Of a stretch of DNA of 64,000 nucleotides, positions 44,821 through 52,805 are shown in pieces. The translations under genes were made by a program, and so were the position numbers. Each line of letters opens with the position of its first letter. Positions within the stretch are counted from its first letter, which is position 1. The stretch lies in NCBI GenBank assembly GCA_900547825.1, contig URII01000006.1, forward strand, positions 4,631-68,630, given 5' to 3'. Under the pieces are notes generated by a model that had not been told where the DNA came from, did not search any database, and saw only the letters and a program-made list of their open reading frames with translations. The DNA is from an uncultured Porphyromonadaceae bacterium. Its GTDB lineage: Bacteria > Bacteroidota > Bacteroidia > Bacteroidales > Muribaculaceae.

Positions 44821-44970
44821 AAGAGCGTCTATCTTACTCACTCTCATACTGTTCTTTGAATTGGCGATTCGTTCCTGATGAGAAAGAAAGGTTGACACTT
44901 TTCTTTTTCGATGGTATTTCTCCTCCATCTAAGTGCAAAGTTAATCAAAATATTTGAGATAGACGCTCTT
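44821..44970. repeat. Promoter cassette 2 bounded by inverted repeats
   Basis: AAGAGCGTCTATCT (44821-44834) is the exact reverse complement of 44957-44970, enclosing 122 bp. TAACTTTG on the minus strand (44943-44936) lies inside. 44936-44959 matches 44521-44544 of cassette 1 at 19 of 24 positions, and ACTCTCA is shared near the left ends. Confidence 0.6.
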
Positions 44971-45040
44971 ATAGGCAATTAATCCTACAATTATAAGGAT
45001 TTGAGAGGCTTCTTATTGGGTCATTACGTCTTTAATCTGC

Positions 45041-45337
45041 CTAAGGACTTCGACCGTTGGTTTCGGTTCTTTCTATCAATGATTGGAAATATTTTTCTTT
45101 CCATGAATCTCTTTCATTTTCTCTATCCCATAGTACTTCTCTATGGTGAGCTTCCATTTCATTCTCCCGATACAACATCTCTCTGTCTTTTTTAGCCTCC
45201 ATAAAATAGGCTCCAAGGTAAAATGCCCCAACTAGTAAAGAAAATAATATTGGGATAATAGCCAATAGTGATTTTCGTGAGACCTCCCAGGCCTTACGTT
45301 TATTATGCTTATTATTTCGGTCAATTCGTTTACCCAT
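45041..45337 (-). CDS. Small single-pass membrane protein
   Basis: The 98-residue protein has a basic N-terminus, one transmembrane helix (about residues 24-46) and a charged C-terminal coiled-coil-like tail (MEAKKDREMLYRENEMEAHH). It has no known family. TATTTTTG on the minus strand (45394-45387) is an exact -7 box about 50 bp upstream. Function unknown. Confidence 0.55.
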   Translation of the reverse strand: MGKRIDRNNKHNKRKAWEVSRKSLLAIIPILFSLLVGAFYLGAYFMEAKKDREMLYRENEMEAHHREVLWDRENERDSWKEKYFQSLIERTETNGRSP

Positions 45338-45386
45338 AATTGGAACTTCTTTTTATATAAATAGTGTCGTTCCACTATTAATGGTG

Positions 45387-45394
45387 CAAAAATA
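45387..45394 (-). promoter_or_regulatory. -7 box upstream of the small membrane protein
   Basis: Minus-strand TATTTTTG fits TAnnTTTG; no clear -33 element was found. Confidence 0.45.
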
Positions 45395-45599
45395 TCACAA
45401 AAAAATGCTGACTCTCCGTTATCTTTAACTTCTTGAAATTTGAGATCTTGCCAAAACTACGATAAATGGCGATAATTCAATGTATTACATTGCCAACCTC
45501 AAAAAATCGAACTTTATTCAGTGATATAATCGGTTATCATTAAGGCCTAATTTTATGACTAACATGACGATTATGATAAGCATGACCTCTAGTTATGAT
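45395..45599. other. AT-rich intergenic DNA between the small membrane protein and the YubB-like gene
   Basis: The gap between genes here runs 45338-45647. Apart from the -7 box at 45387-45394 and the terminator at 45600-45632, I see no feature; the stretch is AT-rich. Confidence 0.4.
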
Positions 45600-45632
45600 A
45601 AAAAGAAAGGCACACAACCGAAGTCATGTGCC
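45600..45632 (-). terminator. Terminator of the YubB-like gene operon
   Basis: On the minus strand GGCACA (45632-45627) pairs with TGTGCC (45614-45609), followed by a T-rich run (45608-45600). Confidence 0.65.
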
Positions 45633-45647
45633 GTTGAGATTGAACGT

Positions 45648-46226
45648 TCACTCCACCACCTCAAACTCAGCCAATGTATAGCAGAGGTCGCTGTGATTTC
45701 TGGAGTATGTTTCGAGAGCTTTTTTGCATGAGTCGAGAGATTTCAGATTCTGGGAGCCTGTGATTTTCTCCACATCCGTTGCCAGTGCTTCAAGGCCGGT
45801 ATAGTATTCCGTATCTTCGTTCTCGACCCACAGATAATACTTTTCAGGGAAGTATTCTCCGGTATCGTCGTTTGTCTGATAAATCCCCATACCTGATTCC
45901 TCGCATTGGAAATAGAGCTTAATACCGGGGAACTTTTCTTCGATGAACTCTCGGACTTCATTGAGTTCTCCCCAAGCTGATTCAACGCTGAACGATACTG
46001 TACCATCGTCATGCAGTAGCAGATTGTCCCATGAGCCTCTACAATAGATTTTCTCCCAATCTCCATCAAGCTTGATGACCAGATTTCCAAGCCATGTTGA
46101 TCCGAAGCCATTTTCATGTAGTCCCGGAGCCTTCATACACTCCAGTTCGTCCATGAGGGAGTGGAGCTTTTTGAGTTGCTCCTTATCTCCCGTTGCATGA
46201 TACGCCGTATATGCCCAGTTAGGCAT
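45648..46226 (-). CDS. YubB/DUF1281-like (Api92-like) protein
   Basis: The 192-residue cytoplasmic protein opens with MPNWAYTAYHATGDKEQL, the typical start of the ferredoxin-like YubB/DUF1281 family found on plasmids, phages and mobile elements. The remaining WGELNEVREFIEEKFPGIKLY and EESGMGIYQTNDD blocks also fit. Its role is unknown. It overlaps the upstream small gene by 8 bases. Confidence 0.75.
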   Translation of the reverse strand: MPNWAYTAYHATGDKEQLKKLHSLMDELECMKAPGLHENGFGSTWLGNLVIKLDGDWEKIYCRGSWDNLLLHDDGTVSFSVESAWGELNEVREFIEEKFPGIKLYFQCEESGMGIYQTNDDTGEYFPEKYYLWVENEDTEYYTGLEALATDVEKITGSQNLKSLDSCKKALETYSRNHSDLCYTLAEFEVVE

Positions 46227-46446
46227 GACTCACCTCCTTCCCGTTTTCGTAGCGATAGACCTGAAGAGTCTCTGTTGTCATCCACTGGCAATCACTGAGG
46301 CGAAAGCCATACTTTTTTTCGAGGGTGCTGAGGAATGATTCAAAATCCTCGTATTTCTCGGATTCTTTCTTCTCTTCTTCTGACAGATGTATGATGTTCA
46401 GATAACCACCGCAGAAGTCGAGGATGATTACATAATTTGTGTCCAT
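46219..46446 (-). CDS. Small hypothetical protein
   Basis: The 75-residue acidic protein has no recognised family. It overlaps the YubB-like gene by 8 bases and begins 2 bp after the recombinase remnant, so the three may be co-transcribed. No signal peptide. Confidence 0.55.
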   Translation of the reverse strand: MDTNYVIILDFCGGYLNIIHLSEEEKKESEKYEDFESFLSTLEKKYGFRLSDCQWMTTETLQVYRYENGKEVSHA

Positions 46447-46448
46447 GA

Positions 46449-46856
46449 TTATTTGTTGATGAATTGATTTTTAATTCGTTGTACTGTCGAGATGCCCACG
46501 TTCTGAAGTTTGGCGATATTCCTGACGGAATAGCCTTTCTTCAATAACGTTATGACATCCTTGTATTGCTCTCGTAAGGCTTCCTCTGATTTGGTCGAGC
46601 CTTTCTTCCTTCCTAGTTTGCCACCTTTGGCTATGTAGTTTTCCCTTCCGGAGTTGAGACGAAATTTGATATTTTCTCTTTCAAGTTGGGCGCAAGTGGA
46701 TAAAGTGGCAATCATAACAGGAGCGAACAGGCTTGGCTTGCCTTCTTCGTCCAATAAGGTGAATTGCTCTTTCTGGAAGTATATGTTGATTCCTGCGTCG
46801 ATCATCTCCTTGACAGTCGATAATACCTCAAAAGCATTTCGGCCAAATTGAATCAA
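46449..46856 (-). pseudogene. Serine recombinase, N-terminally truncated
   Basis: The 135-residue frame holds the second part of a resolvase/invertase: IQFGRNAFEVLSTVKEMIDAGINIYF, the long-helix part LERENIKFRLNSGRENY, GKLGRKKGS and a C-terminal helix-turn-helix (YSVRNIAKLQNVGISTVQRIK). The first ~70 residues with the catalytic Ser are missing. Immediately beyond the break at about 46856 is a different, AT-rich gene on the other strand, so a rearrangement removed the start. It is unlikely to be active as it stands. Confidence 0.8.
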
Positions 46857-46895
46857 TTACTAGGTGGGACTGGCGTGGAAAGTATCCTTTCTGAT

Positions 46896-48449
46896 ATGTC
46901 GAAAGATGCGGAAGAAACAGACAGACAATGTGAATCATTGTGGTTAAATTGTCTAGAGGGTTATAAAACAAGCCATAATCTTGAGTCCCTTGACGATTCT
47001 CAGAAAGAGGAGGTCGCATTACAAAATAAAGATGTTTTTGAAGGGATATTGAAGGCTATTCAAAATTATTTGGTGTGGATAAATAACTTACTTCCTCTAC
47101 AAGAAGAGTTCAAGAAGATCCTTAATGCTAATATGAAGCTAGCATCTGAATGTGATGAATTCATGACGCAGTATGTGGATGTCTCTTGGGACTCAGAGGA
47201 TGAATCACATACACAACTTGTGTTGACTCCGTTAGAATTGTATTATGCTCTTAACTTCCTAAACGAGCCAACCGTCAGAGTTATCTTTGCTCATGTTAGT
47301 CCTGGAGTTCTTGAAGATATACTTAAAGCTTATCATGCAAAAGACAAGGATGCATTCTGCTATTTGATAAAGACTAATGGGGTTCATCCCTCAGAGAAAC
47401 TTTTGGATTATCTGGCCGCAGGAACAGAAAAATTCTCATTATCAGGCATTATGTCGTTGTTCCCTTCGGATCCATCAGAACTATTTAAATTAATGGATGC
47501 GATGAACGATAATCCTATGGGAGGCGTGTTTCTTGAAGACCGATTAAACGAGACTTCTTCTGTGGAAGACTTGACTGTCTCCGAAATATCTCATATGTAT
47601 GGAGAATGCGTTGTCAGATCGGTAGGAAAATTTTGTGTAAATACTAAGATTCCTTTGAAATTCAGAAAGAAATTCATGGCCTTGTATAATCAAGCCCGGA
47701 CAACATTCTCTGACATTCCAGATCTCAGTGAACTAACTCCGTGTGAATCTGAAAACGAGATCGGCATGAGGATAATCGAGAAATTAAGAATCGATTATAT
47801 CATGAAGAAGATTCACGAGGCAATGGAGGCCGATGGTGGCAACCGTTCTTGTGAGGCTGGAACGCAAATCTCGGAACAACATTCTGTGTCTTCGGATAAA
47901 AGAGGTGATGACGCAACAAAAAAGATAATAAGATTATCTAAGAGTCCTATTTTGCAATCTGAGTGCCTTTCGACAAAACCCGAGCACTCTTCCAAAATGT
48001 ATAGGGAGGCTGCAAAAATTCTGTTTGATTTCCTAACTAGCAATCACGACACCGGTGTCTCACTTACGAGGAATAACATTGAATATGATTTCACTGGATG
48101 TATTGATTGTTCGATGGAAGATTTTCTTTACGTTTTAGGAGCAGATATAGAATATGAGCCCCAGACGCAACCTCGGATAAATTGGATAAAGGATAAAAGA
48201 CCGAATTATGAATTTAAGGCTCTCATATACGCTCTTTATTGGCACACTAATGGTAAAAGCTTACAAGACAAAAGGTCAGGTGCCCCAAGTAAACATCCAT
48301 ATCTTTCCCTCTTTACAATAGACAACGTACCGATTAAGAAATTATCGGAAAATCCAGGGATGGTTAACAGCTGCGTCTACAGTTGGATAGATCTTTTGAA
48401 ACAATGTAGCAGAAAGGCATCTGCAAGGTTTAAAAGAGGGGAAATATAA
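46896..48449 (+). CDS. Unknown protein, possible defence or accessory gene
   Basis: I prefer the ATG at 46896 (MSKDAEETDR) to the TTG at 46848, which lies in the recombinase remnant. The 517-residue cytoplasmic protein is acidic, with helical regions in the first half and a C-terminal part around YEFKALIYALYWHTNGKS and GAPSKHPYLSLFTID. I recognise no domain or catalytic motif. It is AT-rich relative to its neighbours and has its own terminator, as expected for a single acquired cargo gene. Function unknown. Confidence 0.7.
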   Translation: MSKDAEETDRQCESLWLNCLEGYKTSHNLESLDDSQKEEVALQNKDVFEGILKAIQNYLVWINNLLPLQEEFKKILNANMKLASECDEFMTQYVDVSWDSEDESHTQLVLTPLELYYALNFLNEPTVRVIFAHVSPGVLEDILKAYHAKDKDAFCYLIKTNGVHPSEKLLDYLAAGTEKFSLSGIMSLFPSDPSELFKLMDAMNDNPMGGVFLEDRLNETSSVEDLTVSEISHMYGECVVRSVGKFCVNTKIPLKFRKKFMALYNQARTTFSDIPDLSELTPCESENEIGMRIIEKLRIDYIMKKIHEAMEADGGNRSCEAGTQISEQHSVSSDKRGDDATKKIIRLSKSPILQSECLSTKPEHSSKMYREAAKILFDFLTSNHDTGVSLTRNNIEYDFTGCIDCSMEDFLYVLGADIEYEPQTQPRINWIKDKRPNYEFKALIYALYWHTNGKSLQDKRSGAPSKHPYLSLFTIDNVPIKKLSENPGMVNSCVYSWIDLLKQCSRKASARFKRGEI

Positions 48450-48480
48450 GCATTATATAGAAGCAATTATTCTAGTATTA

Positions 48481-48510
48481 AGGTGTACTCTTTAGAGTAT
48501 GCCTTTTTTA
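48481..48510 (+). terminator. Terminator of the unknown gene
   Basis: AGGTGTACTC (48481-48490) pairs with GAGTATGCCT (48495-48504) over ten pairs including two wobbles, followed by a T tract (48504-48509). Confidence 0.8.
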
Positions 48511-48560
48511 TTTGTCTTTTTGAGAATCACTATAACCGCTTATGTGCCGTTCCAAAATGG

Positions 48561-48590
48561 TTGTATAACGTTATATAACGTTGTATAACA
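48561..48590. repeat. Three tandem 10-bp iteron-like repeats
   Basis: TTGTATAACG, TTATATAACG and TTGTATAACA lie end to end, about 50 bp upstream of the -7 box of the DUF3853-like gene. Such arrays serve as binding sites for replication initiators or regulators. Confidence 0.55.
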
Positions 48591-48638
48591 ATCTGAATAA
48601 TAAGCGAATAAATGCTGGCATGAGGGCGCATTCCGTTG

Positions 48639-48646
48639 TAATTTTG
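48639..48646 (+). promoter_or_regulatory. -7 box of the DUF3853-like gene
   Basis: TAATTTTG (48639-48646) is 19 bp before the ATG at 48666. No clear -33 element. Confidence 0.5.
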
Positions 48647-48665
48647 CATCCGTAACATTAAAAAT

Positions 48666-48965
48666 ATGACAGATATGGATAAACCCCTTGTAAGCTGTAC
48701 CGTGGAAGAGTTTCTGGACCTCGCGGTTGAGAAATTTGCGCGTCTGACTACAGGTCTTGATGATGCTGTTGCTCCCCCTAAAAGGCTTGTTTATGGCCTC
48801 GCCGGACTGAGCCAACTCTTGGGATGCTCTCAGTCCACCGCTGCTCGCATAAAGAAAAGCGGTGTACTGGCTCCTGCAATTCATCAGACTGGTAAGATAA
48901 TCGTAATCGATGCGGATTTGGCTCTCGATCTTATCAAGGTGAAACGGAACCGGCGACGCGACTGA
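48666..48965 (+). CDS. DUF3853-family helix-turn-helix protein
   Basis: The 99-residue protein fits the DUF3853 family common on Bacteroidetes mobile elements: KPLVSCTVEEFLDLAVEK at the start, then a winged helix-turn-helix core GLAGLSQLLGCSQSTAARIKK and a basic C-terminus. It probably acts as an excisionase or regulator like other small HTH proteins of such elements, but this is an inference. It is preceded by tandem repeats it could bind. Confidence 0.75.
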   Translation: MTDMDKPLVSCTVEEFLDLAVEKFARLTTGLDDAVAPPKRLVYGLAGLSQLLGCSQSTAARIKKSGVLAPAIHQTGKIIVIDADLALDLIKVKRNRRRD

Positions 48966-49121
48966 AACGGCGACATAAATAGCCTGAGAGGTAGTGGGTG
49001 CTATTGATAACGAGTGAAGCTCACCACTCAAAGAGAACAATGAAAAGTCTGAACAATAGGATGCGCGTGTCCTAGGAGGGAAACCCTGAATATGCGCTTG
49101 GGCGTGGGAAACTCCCATGCC
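48966..49121 (+). ncRNA. Structured leader or small RNA upstream of the ParB-like gene
   Basis: This 156-nt stretch has no gene but several clear stems: AGTGG/CCACT (48993-48997 with 49024-49028), GCGCGT/ATGCGC (49063-49068 with 49092-49097) enclosing an AGGG-AAA-CCCT hairpin (49077-49087), and a 9-bp GGCGTGGGA/TCCCATGCC stem (49101-49109 with 49113-49121). It follows DUF3853 directly and precedes the ParB-like start at 49180. It may be a regulatory leader or a stand-alone RNA; no known family was recognised. Confidence 0.5.
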
Positions 49122-49179
49122 GACAAATTTCAAAGTGTCCCTTTTTAAAAATGGGACAATGATTAAAATTTTTTTCAAA

Positions 49180-50055
49180 ATGAAAAAAACAGAACTTGCG
49201 GTGGACACCATCTACCGCCTGAAAAATGGCTTTGAGGAACTGAAAATCTGCGTCCTCAAATCCAACCGCAACAACCCCATCAAGAACAAGAAAATGATGG
49301 AAGGTTGTATCGCTGTGGGGATGCAAAGCCCCGGAATCTTCGCAGATGCTATACTGGCATTGCAAGCCGGGTATGAACTGATCGATGTAGAGGACGGTCA
49401 TTCCGTTGCTGCCGATGAGGTCAATGATTACCTTGTGATCGTTGACGGTAATACCCGTTTCCATGCCCTGGAACTGGCACTTAAAGCCAACCAACCCTTT
49501 GAGTATCTCTTCCAGTACAAAAAGTATAGCGATGCCGTTGAACTCCGCGCTGCTTATCTGAAGATGAACGTGTGCAACACCCCTACATCTACAGCTGACT
49601 TCGCCCGCGACTTGGAGGCAACATCAAGTAATCCTGTTTTGGTGAGCTATCGAGCCAAGATCAAGGATGGTCTGACCCCAAAAGCAGCAGGCTACGCTAC
49701 GATAGGCAGAGAAATCGTCAAAAAGGATATGCGTGAGCTTCAGAATGGAAATACACCGGCGCTGTTCAACGACAAGCCCAATCAGGACTTGTATGAAAGG
49801 GTCTATGGTGGTATCTCTGACATTCGTGAGCAATCACCTGCAACCTTCAAAGGCACCGAGATTTGGTCTTGGATTGCCAACCAGATCAATGCTGCTGATG
49901 ACAAACAGGAAATGGCTGAGAGTGTAATCAAGATGTTCCATACGATGCGTCCACTCCTGCTGCTGTCCATCCAGACTGCAAAAAGAGATGGGAACAAGAG
50001 CAAAGAGGTCGTCGTGAAGGATTATCTTGATACGGCACTGGCAGAGTTATCGTAA
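49180..50055 (+). CDS. ParB/Srx-like domain protein
   Basis: I prefer the ATG at 49180 (MKKTELAVDTIYRL); the earlier Met at 49117 lies within the hairpin of the structured leader. The 291-residue protein has a ParB-N-like region (LKSNRNNPI, then the VDGNTRFHALELAL motif) typical of partition and related DNA-binding or nuclease proteins, followed by an all-helical half. No parA is nearby, so partition in the usual sense is doubtful. It may take part in replication or regulation of the element. Confidence 0.75.
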   Translation: MKKTELAVDTIYRLKNGFEELKICVLKSNRNNPIKNKKMMEGCIAVGMQSPGIFADAILALQAGYELIDVEDGHSVAADEVNDYLVIVDGNTRFHALELALKANQPFEYLFQYKKYSDAVELRAAYLKMNVCNTPTSTADFARDLEATSSNPVLVSYRAKIKDGLTPKAAGYATIGREIVKKDMRELQNGNTPALFNDKPNQDLYERVYGGISDIREQSPATFKGTEIWSWIANQINAADDKQEMAESVIKMFHTMRPLLLLSIQTAKRDGNKSKEVVVKDYLDTALAELS

Positions 50056-50104
50056 TCAACCGGTCAGGGAGCTTAATTGAGCTGACCAAGTAGCAGTTCT
50101 CCAT

Positions 50105-50133
50105 CCACCGTCCTCAGCTCCGACGGTGGTTTT
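50105..50133 (+). terminator. Terminator after the ParB-like gene
   Basis: CCACCGTC (50105-50112) pairs with GACGGTGG (50122-50129), followed by TTTT (50130-50133). Confidence 0.75.
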
Positions 50134-50147
50134 AAACAGACCATATA

Positions 50148-50852
50148 ATGAACAGGAGTTCAGGAAACATGTACGATTTCACGAATGAAATCTACACTTA
50201 TAATCCGGTCAAAGGTGAATGTAGTCATAACTGTGGATATTGCTACATGAAGCCTATCAGGTGGCGGTATCATCAAGATCCGACCCTGAGACTCGATTTA
50301 AAAGAGCTGAAGACGAAGATGGGCAAGAACCGATTTGTCTTTCTAGGAAGTTCCACAGATATGTTTGCCGCCGATGTCCCATCTGAATGGATTGTGGCTG
50401 TGATGGATCACCTCTACGACTATCCTGAAAACGAGTATATGTTCCAGTCCAAGAATCCTGAGAGATTTTTGGAGTTTGTGAGCCATAAGCTCTGTAGAGA
50501 ATTGAAAGAGAAGTTGATATTCTGCACCACGATGGAGAGCGATATGGACCATGAAGGTGTATCAGATGCTCCTTTGATTGCGGCACGGGCGGCGGCTATG
50601 AAAAAGATTTCATCTATGGGCTTTAAGACTATGATAACAGTTGAGCCTGTAATGAAATATTCTAATGCGGCCCACTTCGCTGACCTGTTGGCTTCGGTTA
50701 ACCCAATTCAAGTGAATATCGGAGCTAACACCAGTCGCCAGTTCAAGCTTATCGAACCTGACAAAGCTGAGATATTGTCTCTTATCAAGGAATTGGAAGG
50801 ACGCAATATCACAGTCCATCAGAAAAGCAATCTTGAACGATTGATGAAGTAA
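50148..50852 (+). CDS. DUF5131/phage Gp37-Gp68-like radical-SAM-like protein
   Basis: The 234-residue protein has the cluster motif CSHNCGYCYM (C-x3-C-x2-C, about residues 25-33) and a barrel-like body (FVFLGSSTDMFA, EPVMKYS, NIGANTSRQF) like the DUF5131/Gp37-Gp68 family found on phages and plasmids. Chemistry and substrate of this family are not established. It has no near neighbour partner and is preceded by a terminator, so it is its own unit. Confidence 0.7.
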   Translation: MNRSSGNMYDFTNEIYTYNPVKGECSHNCGYCYMKPIRWRYHQDPTLRLDLKELKTKMGKNRFVFLGSSTDMFAADVPSEWIVAVMDHLYDYPENEYMFQSKNPERFLEFVSHKLCRELKEKLIFCTTMESDMDHEGVSDAPLIAARAAAMKKISSMGFKTMITVEPVMKYSNAAHFADLLASVNPIQVNIGANTSRQFKLIEPDKAEILSLIKELEGRNITVHQKSNLERLMK

Positions 50853-50932
50853 AAAACTTATGGGCGACAGAGTGTTCAAAAGCCCTAACTACCACTCTTG
50901 ACTCTGGAGAGGGGATTTATTCAAAATCAAAA

Positions 50933-51538
50933 ATGAAGAATTTATCTGAACTATCTCCCAAAGAGAGGTGGGTATTGAAATTCAAAACATTTCTCGCAGA
51001 AAACGATGATGGAGAAGCCTACGATTGGAGACTGCTAGCCGATCCTGATGATTTTATCTCTGAAAGACACCTTAAACGGAAATATGGCCATGAGGATATA
51101 AATCCAGAACTGTATACATTTCGACTTGACGTTGAAAAAAGACAGGACAATATCTATCGTGTAGATTTTCCCTGTGAAATATCGTCATACGTCGAGGATA
51201 TATGTGAAGCCGGTCCACTAAGATATGCTGTCGGTGTTTCCGGGAAGTATGCAAGAATATTTGGCAAACCGCGTCAGTTTACCTTGAAGTTCAATTTGTT
51301 CAAACAAATAACAATTAAAACTTGTGTGAACTTCAAAAGTTTACTGTCGACCTTATACCTTGCATTGCAGCTGATACCCCCAATCATTTTTGAGAAGGTC
51401 TCTCAAAGCGAAATCGAGAAGGATAAAACACTAGATGAGATTGAAGAAAAAATATTTAATGAATATTCTATCGTCGTCGATGGTCTTGAAATCAATCTCA
51501 ATGATGACTCGATTACAATCTTATTGCAACGTGTTTAG
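50933..51538 (+). CDS. Hypothetical protein
   Basis: The 201-residue protein lacks a signal peptide and any domain I know. It starts with a helical LSPKERWVLKFKTFLAEN segment and has a central beta-rich stretch plus a charged C-terminus. It precedes two more unknown genes on the same strand, with a 6-bp gap to the next. Confidence 0.6.
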   Translation: MKNLSELSPKERWVLKFKTFLAENDDGEAYDWRLLADPDDFISERHLKRKYGHEDINPELYTFRLDVEKRQDNIYRVDFPCEISSYVEDICEAGPLRYAVGVSGKYARIFGKPRQFTLKFNLFKQITIKTCVNFKSLLSTLYLALQLIPPIIFEKVSQSEIEKDKTLDEIEEKIFNEYSIVVDGLEINLNDDSITILLQRV

Positions 51539-51544
51539 CTTTGT

Positions 51545-51982
51545 TTGGATAACAAATCTGCTCCTAAACGCTTAAAACAGCTAAAGAGAGCCCATTATCG
51601 CCTTATGTGTGATATGATAATAACTAACAATACAATTTTCCAAGGAGACTACGAAGGTGTAGGCTCTTGGGGTGGCCCGGACAGTGCCAGCCATGAAGAG
51701 AACTGTCTAGTGAGAAAAGTGATAATTCCTGATAAATTCAGTGGCGACGTAAAAGCTTTGTGTGAATATGCAGGAATTGAGACAATGACTCCGGGAATGC
51801 ATATCATAATGTCTTTACAAGAAGCTTTGACAATCATCCCGAAGAAAAGAAGAAGAACCGAAAGTTATAAACCATTAATATCATTCCTGAATGATGAGAT
51901 GGATATAACATTAGAATTAACAACCCTAAAAAACAAGAGCTATGGACGAAGAAATGAAAGAAATCCAAAAAGCGCTGAATAA
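51545..51982 (+). CDS. Hypothetical protein, start uncertain
   Basis: The frame begins with TTG at 51545 and the first internal ATG is at 51605 (MCDMIITNN), so the start is uncertain. The 145-residue longest form has no domain I know. It overlaps the downstream gene by 41 bases, suggesting coupled translation of the unknown trio at 50933-52805. Confidence 0.5.
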   Translation: MDNKSAPKRLKQLKRAHYRLMCDMIITNNTIFQGDYEGVGSWGGPDSASHEENCLVRKVIIPDKFSGDVKALCEYAGIETMTPGMHIIMSLQEALTIIPKKRRRTESYKPLISFLNDEMDITLELTTLKNKSYGRRNERNPKSAE

Positions 51983-52805
51983 AGGGCGAAAGAAAAATCC
52001 TCGAAAGAGCGGTAATAGCAATGAAAGGCCCTGCAATCCCTTTATAGACCCAATCCAGATAACTGCCGTCAGCAGTAGCACAATATGCCCGACACCGCCA
52101 TTTGCTGTCAGGACTAGTGGTAAATACCCTGAATGGGACTATCGTGGTGCCACAATGAGATGCTACTACGCAGGAGGCATTTGGATTGATGCCGCAGGAC
52201 AATATGTTATGTGGGCTTTCTATGATAGAGCTAATTCTGTCATTACCCAAATTAAGCCACTCGAAGTGCAAGAAGATGTTGGTGGAAGATTTGTATCGGT
52301 CATAACAAAAGGGAATTCCATCAAAACCTATTTGAATGATGCCGTGAAAGTCTTATTCCCATCAACGGCGAATAACCCGGGTACTAGTACAACTACATGG
52401 AAAATGGCACCGATAACACCTTCTTCTGTTGTTCCTAATCAGCCCAATAAGCCTAAAGTAAAATTATTGGAACATGATGGTGAAGAATATGGATTCTACT
52501 ACAAACCGATTGGCGATGATAAAACCTCTTTTTGTGTATCTGCAAAGGGTGCAAAAGCATGTGGCGGCTTCATTGACTGGACAAACAGGAAATTTAATAC
52601 CTTCTATCCATATAAGGTTTACAGCGATGCCAATGGAAGACTTAAAGTCAAGGTCAAACAGCAGGATGGGACTTGGGAAGAATATGACATGGCTACTGTT
52701 GTCTGTACCGTATTCAATGGAAATCCACTAGATGCAAACCATGAGGTGAAGTTCAAAGACGGTAATGTAGGCAACTGTGATGCGGACAATCTGTACTGGG
52801 GATAA
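51942..52805 (+). CDS. Hypothetical protein with degenerate HNH/NUMOD-like C-terminus
   Basis: The 287-residue protein has a basic N-terminus, a middle domain with no known family, and a C-terminus (CTVFNGNPLDANHEV then KDGNVGNCDADNLYWG) that fits the pattern of HNH_3 nucleases with NUMOD features (VNHxDGN..NN..NLeW). The usual catalytic His position appears to be occupied by Phe in the VKFKDGN stretch. It may bind DNA without cutting it. No partner identified. Confidence 0.55.
   Translation: MDEEMKEIQKALNKGRKKNPRKSGNSNERPCNPFIDPIQITAVSSSTICPTPPFAVRTSGKYPEWDYRGATMRCYYAGGIWIDAAGQYVMWAFYDRANSVITQIKPLEVQEDVGGRFVSVITKGNSIKTYLNDAVKVLFPSTANNPGTSTTTWKMAPITPSSVVPNQPNKPKVKLLEHDGEEYGFYYKPIGDDKTSFCVSAKGAKACGGFIDWTNRKFNTFYPYKVYSDANGRLKVKVKQQDGTWEEYDMATVVCTVFNGNPLDANHEVKFKDGNVGNCDADNLYWG

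Larger units (their letters stand above)
44144..45040. other. 897-bp non-coding stretch with inverted-repeat cassettes
   Basis: I see no convincing gene here; the longest frames (44263-44457, 44704-44928, 44733-44957) lack family features. The region is instead rich in paired inverted repeats with promoter boxes between them (see 44211-44343, 44324-44573, 44407-44555, 44821-44970). Confidence 0.6.

Noticed and set aside
44704..44957. Two short frames in the cassette region
   Set aside because: They overlap each other on opposite strands, have no family features, and one starts right at the predicted transcript start.
44407..44970. Two copies of a MITE
   Set aside because: The terminal inverted repeats differ in sequence between the copies, while MITEs of one family share them. 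Not fully excluded.
49117..49179. Upstream Met for the ParB-like gene
   Set aside because: The codon sits in a strong hairpin and the extra residues do not resemble the family; the Met at 49180 has an A-rich lead typical of the phylum.
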